A stretch of DNA of 64,000 nt, taken from Takakia lepidozioides. Its lineage: Eukaryota; Streptophyta; Takakiopsida; Takakiales; Takakiaceae. The notes under the pieces were generated by a model. It worked only from the letters and a program-made list of their open reading frames with translations, made no database searches and was not told the origin of the DNA. A program made the position numbers and the translations under genes. Location: NCBI GenBank assembly GCA_030704615.1, contig CM060732.1:65453053-65517052 (forward strand). Reading direction: 5' to 3'. Numbering within the stretch: position 1 is the stretch's first letter; every line of letters begins with the position of its first letter. This document shows, piece after piece, positions 43,816-64,000 of the stretch.

Positions 43816-44660
43816 ACGCGCCCGACTGTCTGAAAGTCGAAAGTAGGCCTGTTTCTTGAAAGTGAAGGGACGAACCCTCTGATGCCGTAAACTGTACTGC
43901 TGATGTGCAATGCAGGGAGGTCTACAGAGACAGTGTTCTAATGCAAGCTGAAAAGCTGCAACGTAAAGAATCTGAACAGATCAACGCGCAATCTAGAAAC
44001 TTAAGATTCCATACATGTAGGTCCACGCTACATCCTTCAAATCTCAGGGAGAGGCTTGTCTCGAGAAACCCTGGCCCACTATGGTGTCTTTAATACCAAA
44101 ATGTGGATGCGCGTCTGTGTGCCAGCTCATGCCAGGGTTTCTGTAGCTTCTGACTGGGCCTACCCTGCTGCCCTGCAGCTTTTGCCTGAGCGCTCGAAAT
44201 TAGCAGTCGAGTCCATCCGCTATGGCATCATTAAGTGAACGTTGGGCGCCACGCCCTCTCAATTCCCCAGCTACGTCAATTCATTAACCTCGCATCCATG
44301 GAACTTGTGCAATGTGTCTAAGTTCTAATTTGCATTTACTGTGTTCGAAGTGTATGCGAATCCACTTCTTCTCAACATGTTCCCAGTTGCTTTTGGAATG
44401 GTTTCACCCGGTTGATCAGCATGTTTCATTGAGTATTAGTCTGTTTTCATATTCATGATTCAATCCCGCGCGATCGCATGCCTCGACAGATGTACATGAT
44501 AACTCAATTCAACTGGTAGAAGATTCTGCCTTATTTCAGTATTGATCAAGTTGCAATCCTGTTGCAATGTACAATGTCTGCCTTACTAACACGAAGCACT
44601 CAATTCTAAGCCTCAAGATAACCAAACTCGTGGCTGACCAGTTCGCTCATCCACCCAGAG
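43816..44660. other. Upstream region of the dioxygenase gene, no gene seen
   Basis: About 850 bp on the 5' side of the minus-strand dioxygenase. It should contain its promoter. I could not assign a TATA box or a conserved site, and the short open frames are unconvincing. Confidence 0.4.
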
Positions 44661-44717
44661 CTAATTTCTCTTCAGCTGATCGGCCCGTCCACTCCTTCAA
44701 CCCACATACACAAATAC

Positions 44718-45005
44718 ATTGAAAAGCACTCAGAAAGCAACCCGAAACATGTACAGTCACAATTCTGGGAGAGGAAGTCAGAAAGCAACTGAAAACATAT
44801 AGAGAAGACGCTCACAATGTCCGGACGAACAATGCTGGGAAGCACTTTGCAACCACTCATAAAGCAACTGAAAACATATCAAGAAACCGACAACATATCG
44901 AGCTCGCAACGGCCACAATGCTGGAAGCACTGTGTACCCATTGAGAAACACTCAAAAAGCAATTGGAAACATATGGAGAAGACGCCCACAATGCTAAGAT
45001 GCATT
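44718..45005. repeat. Imperfect tandem repeat, units of about 80-100 bp
   Basis: Phrases such as AAAGCAACTGAAAACATAT, GAGAAGACGC and CACAATGCTGG(A)AAGCACT recur three to four times. Divergence among copies is high. It lies between the 2OG dioxygenase promoter and the 3' end of the receptor kinase gene. Confidence 0.65.
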
Positions 45006-45159
45006 GCAACTCATCTCCAGCCACCCTGGGGAGACGAGAGAGATGAGACAGCCTTAAGGAGCTAGTGCCCCTTCTTTTCCTATGGTTTGAAAAGAGTGGT
45101 GAACGGGAAATACGTGTATATATAGGTACATGCACATTCTTCAAATTGGGTAACACACA

Positions 45160-45219
45160 CTATTCCTAGACTATACCAAAGATATTCCACTATTCCTAGA
45201 ATATGCCAGAGATATTCCA
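45160..45219. repeat. 30-bp direct repeat, two copies
   Basis: CTATTCCTAGACTATACC and CTATTCCTAGAATATGCC each begin a 30-bp unit ending GATATTCCA, lying head to tail. They differ at about three positions. Confidence 0.85.
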
Positions 45220-45239
45220 CTTCGAAACTAACTAGTATG

Positions 45240-46767
45240 TAACTCGCGCCATACAATCGCCATGGGTATCTTTCCGGTGGTAGTGGAATCATCCCGACTC
45301 CTTTGGCTCCTGCTGCTCCTTCTTATTGTCAAACCAACGCATAAAATATCTTTGGGGGGAGGCAGGGGGGCTATGTGAAGAGTTTCTACAGGAATTGTTT
45401 GAGGTTTCTTTGGGAATTTCTGCGGAAGGAGCAGATTGTTCATATGTTTACACAGACCGTGCCCAATAAAACTTCAAGACAGCCAACATTGACTCGAGAG
45501 GAGTTGACAAAATCGATTGGGTCGTGCAATAGTCAGAAACATGACTACACAAATATCATGTAGTGTGAAGTGGGAATGCAAGGAACATATTGGACTGTGG
45601 ATGAAGTGGGTTGAGTGGTATACCATGAGAGTGGAACAACTGCATACATGACATTACAAGGTGACCAAAACAGATGTTGCAAGAGTTCAAGTTAAAACTG
45701 GATTAGCAACACATGGAGAGACTCTGCAGTCTTAACATTGTGCTGTCAATCTGCTCAAATTCATGGGCAAAATTCCTACTAACTTTCTGCCACTTCTCCA
45801 GAAGTGCGGGAAAACTCAGCCATGATATCAGCTAGCAGACACTAGGAAAGGAAATCGGGCGCAGATAATTTCCCTGGGTTGGTTTGAACCACACTCTAAA
45901 TTGGCAGTTCTCTGAATATTAGGAGACCCATAAAACCATAAATAAAATCCGAATTATTGCAATCTCAGCAGGAACCAGCAAAGAGCAGATATGCGAGGAA
46001 AATGCCCCGGACGTGTTTGCACAATTCCTCAGCTTCTTTCCTGTTCTTGTCCATCCCTTAAGAGCTGTGAACGTAAACGCTGTGAGACCACCTGCAGTTG
46101 GGCTCACAAACCCTTTCAGTGTTCAACATATTCTCTCTTACATGTTAGATGCATATCGGTATAAATTGACGATCATACCCCGACCCTTTAGTGCATTTTT
46201 GGTATTAACCCTACAAGTTTGTGCTCTCAATAGAATATACCCAACAAATGTTAACTTCCACTCAGGACTCAGGACCATGTAGCTACCGAGTTACTATCAC
46301 AAGCTACAACCTGAAGTTGTAGCACAGTCATGTCCAGCCGACAGAGTACCACTGTTCTCGAGTAAGGGAAGAGATGGTACATGGGGACAGTGCTAATGAA
46401 AATTTCCCCAAGACCAAAAAACTGCAATTGCAGTGGAAGTTAGTTTCGAATAGCTACATCATATAGATATGTACTGAAACCACCTGTAAAATCGTGAAAT
46501 CTGAAATGGGAGCTTAACTGTGGTTCCCCCTGGTATGGTGAGAAGCTGTGAGATATGGCAGCTAACCGTCCCATTACAAATGTAGCCATTGGAGGTGCAT
46601 GTCCACTACTCAGACTCCCCCTCTGACCTACACGGAGCTCTTTCCTCAAGGCAGCTTCATTGATGTCAGCACCACAGCCGACCATCGATGGAGAATGATG
46701 TGAACTCGGGCACCATCTCCAATCCATCTTGAGATCCAACTATGGTGAAAACCTTCCCCTGATTGAT
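45240..46767. other. Downstream region of the receptor kinase gene, no gene seen
   Basis: About 1.5 kb with only short open frames lacking family motifs. The part adjacent to 46768 is probably the 3' untranslated region of the minus-strand receptor kinase. Confidence 0.5.
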
Positions 46768-59245
<12,478 letters not shown>

Positions 59246-61260
59246 GATCTCCTCAACCTTGCAATTGCATTTCCTCGGTCAATTCTTCGGAACTGCTTCA
59301 GACCTTCTTCTCGCTCAATCCCTTGCTCCTCATTTCAGAAGACGGTAGTTCCTACTGTGAAGATCTCCTCTCAATGTAAACCGCTGGATATTACTCTGGA
59401 CCCGTAATCGCCACTCATTGATATACTGTTCCTGGTGAAAGAAATTGCCTGCGTCGCCACCAAGGTCTCCGCTTCTATGCTGCCCTAGCTGCCTCAGGTC
59501 TGCATTCTTCCATCCTTGTTCTCTTTAGTCCCTTCGCCCTGTAGCATTGTCTCCTCCTTGAAGTTGCACCCCTTTAGCAGCTCTACTACTTGGAGTAATC
59601 GATCGGACTGCTTTTCGTTTAACATCTTTAGCCTCTCTACCAAACGTCCGTTTTTTGCAGACAGTATCTGTGATGTCTCACACATCAACGGGCCAGTCCA
59701 CCACTCCAGGACTGGAATGCCTGCTTCGCCAGAAAATCCGCTGTCAAGTGAGATGTTGGTCGAGAGGGAAAAAGAGAAACTCGTTAAGTATAGAGTGACT
59801 GAAATGACTGTTCAGTCTAAATTAAGTGACCGAATTGAAACATGAAAGAGCACAAATTGCAAGAGAGCGAGAGAGAGATACAGAGGTGGTGAAGCCCTCC
59901 TTCATGAATTACAGAAACAGAATGCACTCCGTAACAAACGTCGCTCTTCAAAAGACAAGATTTGTACCAGTCCCGTATCTTACGAGAGTTGAGAAGAAAA
60001 TAATTCCTGAGAGCGGAGAACTCAAAATGCAAACAAATGCCACGCACCTTTATGATCCATGCGCAGTAGGAGAGACAGAGAACTGGCGCGACGACAAAAC
60101 AAAAACCAGAGTCCCGAAATCACTCACATCTTCACTCACTCCAATGTAAGAACGTACTCCTTAACACTATACGACTCAAACTGCAATATCAGTATAGACA
60201 GCTTGTGCTCCATGCGCACAAGGCGACCGAAAATCACAAGACGATGTCCCAAAATCACTCACATAATGCAGCTGGAGACCAAATCGCATAATGTAGAGCC
60301 ACAAGCACCGAGAAGAACACGGAATTTTCACTCAATTGCTGTAATGCTCGTATAGTGTCCCGCATATCACAGAAGAGAAGTGACCTCGCATCTCGCACCG
60401 CAATTTCCCTCACCGCAAGCAGCCAAAACCAGTGCCTTGCGGCTACGCTGCTTTCTACGTTTCTACTCTATTTTTGGTCGCCTTCCTTTCCCGGCAACAG
60501 AGCGCACGCGTGGATGCCTCTAGCCCACAGTCGCTCGTGGTGATTCATCCATCCATCCATCCATCAGTATGAAAAGCCAAGCAATTGAAAAACGTTGGAG
60601 TGAGAGCATTTATACCGACGACACTCTGCCCCACGCTGCTTACGCCGCTCCACCTCGCCTGTCCTCTTCCCTTGCTATTCTACTCTTCCTTTACTCTTGT
60701 ACTTTTCTTTTTCTTTTTTTTTTTCTAAAGGGAAACACCTTTTCTCTTTTCTCTTTTGTTCTAAACTATGGGGTAAGCAAAACAAATGCGAAAAACCATG
60801 GAGCAAATAATACAATAATTATTAATAAAGCTCTAAAGGGCTTCCTCCCCTTTCTCTCAAAAACAAAAAATATAAATAATAATAATAATAATCATTCAGG
60901 TTTTTTTTTTCAAATTTGGGAAATAACAGGAGTGGCTACTGAGTTTTGCAGGAAATAGCCATATTTTCTGGTCATCCACTGAAATTTGGACAGAAATATC
61001 CTCCATTGTACTTTCATCCATGTATATCATCCATATTAGGCGAATTCATCCAATATTTATATGTTTTAGGAGAATTTGGCGATTTCATCCATGAGAAAAT
61101 AGGGAATTTACGACAGAATATTCGATTTGTTTTTGAGGTCGATTAAGTGCGAAAATTTAGCCAGAAATCTCAGCAAAATGCTATAAAATAGCCAAATTCC
61201 ATATATTTAACACAAAATATTAAATAATTGATTTAAAAATGTGAATGGTGGGTGAGGGGA
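59246..61260. other. Upstream region of the receptor kinase, no gene seen
   Basis: About 2 kb holding the presumed promoter of the minus-strand receptor kinase. There are short open frames without motifs, a CATC repeat near 60547-60566, T-rich runs near 60715 and an AAT microsatellite near 60873-60892. No TATA box could be assigned with confidence. Confidence 0.5.
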
Positions 61261-61399
61261 CATGGCCCAGTGATAAAGGCCTGGGCGGAAAAGCAGTGGG
61301 CCCTTCATATCTCTGTCCCCGTATTTATGGTTTTTCCACCCACCCTACCAGACACTGCTACATTCCAATAAGTATTTGGGACAGGACATGCTGACAATA

Positions 61400-62500
61400 G
61401 AAGGTCGAGACGTACAATTTCCATCCATACATTCCTCATACATCCAATCAATGCTGCTCCCTCATCCCTTGATTACAGTAAGCGTGACTCATCATCATCT
61501 TCTAGAAAGCCGGCCCTCCTGTTGACCGTGGGTGGAAGCAAGTGGATGCTGAATGGATGCTGAATGGATGTTGCTTTGACCACACAACAAATAGAATCAA
61601 ACAACATGGACTACATACTATGTATAGAGTCGGTGTGAATCACATGTACATCATCCTTTACGTTGTTTCTTGTTTCCTTCCTTCCATAAATTTATGATCA
61701 ATTTGGCAAGTTATCCCTCTTGATTCAACATAAACATATTTTTTTTCCCCTAATAATTCCAAATAAAGATTTTATCAGGGCCTCTGTCCCCTGTTTGTTT
61801 CAGGTTTCTTCTATAAGTTTTCTTCCTCCCTGAGTCTCAGTGAGCAGCCACCAGGTTGGCGGCCGGCAAGTCGTGCTGACGGAATGGGGGTGCTTAATTT
61901 AGGGCTGAATCTTGCTTTGTAAATCCGAGCGAATACGTATATAAGTACATATCCAGGTCCAACTCTGGAAATAAATAAATAAAAATAAAAATAAATAAAT
62001 AAAATAAGTTACATGCAAACAGTCACAATCAGTATTAGTTTTGGTATGGATACAATTAAGACCACTGGTCCCACCCATGGTCAGCTTGACCGTAGGTGCA
62101 CGTGGGTGTAATAGGGGGACCCGAAGTGACCCTACTTCTCCAATCAATTGCATGAGCGGACCCTTTATTATAATTATGTATCCCTCCTCATTTTGCGCGC
62201 GGATATATCTTGCAATGGGCGGGTCTTTTTTCTTTTTTTCTTTTTTTTAAACATTGAAGGGTCTTTGATTTGATACAAACCCCTCACGGTTACCACTGTG
62301 ATTATATAGTATATACGTATATACGGTAGTGCCTATACCATTCAACAGTTTGTGCGGAATTTTTATTTTTTTTTGGGAATATTTCATTTTGTTTTTCATA
62401 AGGGAAATACCTGGGAGCGACACTGAGCTCACAAATCAGGCCCCTTAATTATTGTGGTGAGAAAATAACCTTTTTCAAAAGAACGCTTTTGCATGGGACA
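61400..62500. other. Intergenic, nothing recognised
   Basis: AT-rich sequence with AATA-type low-complexity runs (61975-62005) and T-runs. No gene, tRNA or element end was seen. Confidence 0.5.
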
Positions 62501-62544
62501 CCGGCCCAAGGGAAGGGGAGAACATACCACAGCCATCAAGGTAG

Positions 62545-62607
62545 TAGGATTTGACCCCAAAATTACCCCAGAATCACCAAGAGTGCGCTATCCAATTGAG
62601 CTACCAA
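62545..62607 (-). mobile_element. tRNA-like pseudogene or SINE head
   Basis: On the minus strand, TGGTAGCTCAATTGGATAGC is an excellent box A (62606-62587) and GGGGTCAAATCC (62559-62548) a fair box B. The spacing and D-arm look like a tRNA. I could not confirm a complete acceptor stem or an anticodon stem, so a decayed tRNA or a SINE head is more likely than an active tRNA. Confidence 0.5.
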
Positions 62608-63112
62608 CTTGTGTTGGTACAAAATAGTTATTCCTACAAAAAAAACATCAAGTTCGGCACTCCAAAAATGTTTAAATTTCAACAAAGTCACATATGAACC
62701 CAACTTAGTTAACATGTGCTACATTGGTTGGTGCTAGCTGAGGAGGTTGGGCAACGTGTGAACCAGTGTTGTGCGGGTATCCGCTTAGGCGGGTTGGAAC
62801 CGGGCGGTTCCGGTTCCTGGGACCGGTACAGGAACCGGAACCAGCGGGTACGGGTTTTTCCAGGACCCGGCTGGGAACCGGAACCGGGATCCCTGGCGGT
62901 TTCCGAATTAGGGGTTTTTTTTTTTTTTTTTTTTTTTTTTCTCGCGATCTGTCGTCTCTCACCTCCAATCTGCGCGATTTCAGCGCGGGAGAGGGAGCAG
63001 CACCTCAGCGCGTGGGGGAGGCCGCAGCAGCGCAGGAAGGTAGCAGCGTAGGTAGTGGTTTTTTTTTTTTTTTTTTTTTTTAACACGTTGTATCGTCTCT
63101 CATGTTGGTGAG

Positions 63113-63206
63113 CTCTTCCATGAACGAGTTTTTGAACAGTGAGGAAGTCCTCTTAGATGACAACGAGGAGTTGATTGCAGAGGCCGAGTTGTTTGAGATA
63201 GAATGA
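63113..63206 (+). pseudogene. hAT transposase C-terminal remnant
   Basis: The frame reads MNEFLNSEEVLLDDNEELIA and ends AELFEIE with a stop at 63204-63206. The older copy at 3214-3311 has FLDREEVLLDENEDLIAKAN and ends NLFEVD. Only this tail is kept, next to the 3' subterminal region. Confidence 0.85.
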
Positions 63207-63528
63207 TTTCTTTGTGTACTCTACACACAATGATTTATACTCGCTTACATTGCATTATTATTTCATAAATTTGTATATGAATGTTGTGTTGTTTCTTTTC
63301 AACATGGTCAAAATATTTGATATAACTAATGGGGATTCACAAATCATTTTCAGATTTATAAAAAACCGATCAAAAATTTAATATATATTTTTAAATTCAA
63401 AAAATAGAGAACCGGAACCGGAAACTGGAACCGGCGGTTCCTTCCCAAAAAATACCCGGAACCGGAACCGGAATCTGTTCATGAATTTTGGAACCGGAAC
63501 CGGAATCTGATCATGAATTTTGGTTTAT

Positions 63529-63640
63529 GGTGGTGGTGGTGGTGGTGGTGGTTTAGGGTGGTTCGCCAGAAATTTATGAACCGGAACCGCTTCATAAAGT
63601 GGTGGTGGTGGTGGTGGTTTAGGGTGGTTCGCCAGAAATT
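63529..63640. repeat. GGT microsatellite within a duplicated segment of about 70 bp
   Basis: Two runs of GGT (eight and six units) are each followed by TTTAGGGTGGTTCGCCAGAA. The segment lies inside the hAT element, in the 3' subterminal zone. Open frames through it (WWWW or HHHH runs) are artefacts. Confidence 0.85.
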
Positions 63641-64000
63641 GGGTGGGCTGGTTGTGGAATCCCTACGGACAGCTGCAGAAGTATCTATAAGGGGTACGAC
63701 CTGACCGGTTGGAACTCTGGCCACAGAAAAACGCTGCTCGCACGGCGCGTGCCTCCCCACGGGGATGCATCCATGTGCGGGCTGAGTGCCCAGTATGCGA
63801 TGAGTGGTATGAGCGACGTGCCTGGAAGCGCGCGCAGAACCGGATCCGGAACCGGAACCCTCTTTAAATATACCAAGGAACCAGAACCGGAGGTTCCTTC
63901 AATATGGCAAGAACCGCACAACACTGGTGTGAACACGCTCACGTTGGCGCGAGCAGATAGGCGTATTCCATAGATTCTCAAAATATCATGTGAATATGCT

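Larger units (their letters stand above)
62764..63926 (+). mobile_element. Complete non-autonomous hAT element with perfect target duplication
   Basis: It starts CAGTGTTGTGCGGGTATCC and ends CAAGAACCGCACAACACTG, with perfect 8-bp flanks GTGTGAAC at 62756-62763 and 63927-63934. The element is 1163 bp. Both subterminal zones are packed with GGAACCGG/CCGGTTCC. It retains only the last 30 or so codons of a hAT transposase, so it is a deletion derivative of the family seen at 1797-4044 and depends on transposase from elsewhere. Perfect flanks suggest a recent insertion. Confidence 0.95.

Noticed and set aside
59494-59845. Frames upstream of the receptor kinase, including a leucine/lysine-rich one
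   Set aside because: Short, no family match, and the region is where the kinase promoter should be.
61270-61345. Possible SINE (ATGGCCCAGTGATAAAGG)
   Set aside because: A box A-like sequence is present, but no acceptable box B follows at the right distance.
62705-63086. Lysine-rich frames on the minus strand in the hAT element
   Set aside because: They are translations of poly-T runs and GGAACCGG repeats.

Overview
This is a stretch of plant nuclear chromosome. The evidence is intron-rich genes with GT..AG (and one GC..AG) introns, a plant-type LRR receptor kinase, an Argonaute, a 2-oxoglutarate dioxygenase, and a dense layer of plant transposons (hAT, CACTA, Mutator-like, Ty1/copia, Ty3/gypsy, tRNA-derived SINEs). 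I cannot name the species. One gene, a ParB-like plus amino-methyltransferase fusion, is unfamiliar to me from flowering plants, so a non-seed plant or a streptophyte alga is a reasonable but weak guess.

Layout. 1-4.1 kb: unidentified antisense fragments, a two-exon fragment of the mitochondrial ETF:ubiquinone oxidoreductase, and a decayed hAT transposase with its 3' terminus. 4.1-4.9 kb: a tandem array of hairpin units. 5.1-6.7 kb: a four-exon gene resembling En/Spm-associated proteins, interrupted by one TAG. 7.0-7.6 kb: a CACTA 3' terminus. 7.9-8.7 kb: a tandem array of about 107 bp period. 8.8-9.4 kb: an LTR-like repeat. 10.0-13.6 kb: an intact 1177-residue Mutator-like transposase-type protein with a SWIM finger (minus). 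14.6-20.3 kb: the ten-exon ParB-like/methyltransferase gene. 20.3-26.2 kb: SINE-like sequences and a copia remnant carrying one hAT element nested in another. 26.3-32.2 kb: a complete nine-exon Argonaute gene. 32-41 kb: gypsy and copia debris and a complete non-autonomous CACTA element. 41.2-43.8 kb: a five-exon 2OG-Fe(II) dioxygenase (minus). 46.8-59.2 kb: a twenty-exon LRR receptor kinase (minus). 59-64 kb: mostly non-coding, ending in an almost perfectly preserved non-autonomous hAT element.

Three gene models are internally consistent. The spliced exons are exact multiples of three for the Argonaute (1117 aa), the receptor kinase (963 aa) and the dioxygenase (360 aa). The ParB-like/methyltransferase model closes at 1105 aa only if four single-base deletions are allowed for, each in a G or C run. 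That points either to homopolymer errors in the assembly or to a young pseudogene.

The most interesting items are that fusion gene, the hAT families that share one terminus but have different subterminal repeat vocabularies, and the nested insertion with its empty site preserved elsewhere in the window. The host genes do not look functionally linked. They are ordinary plant genes separated by transposon nests.
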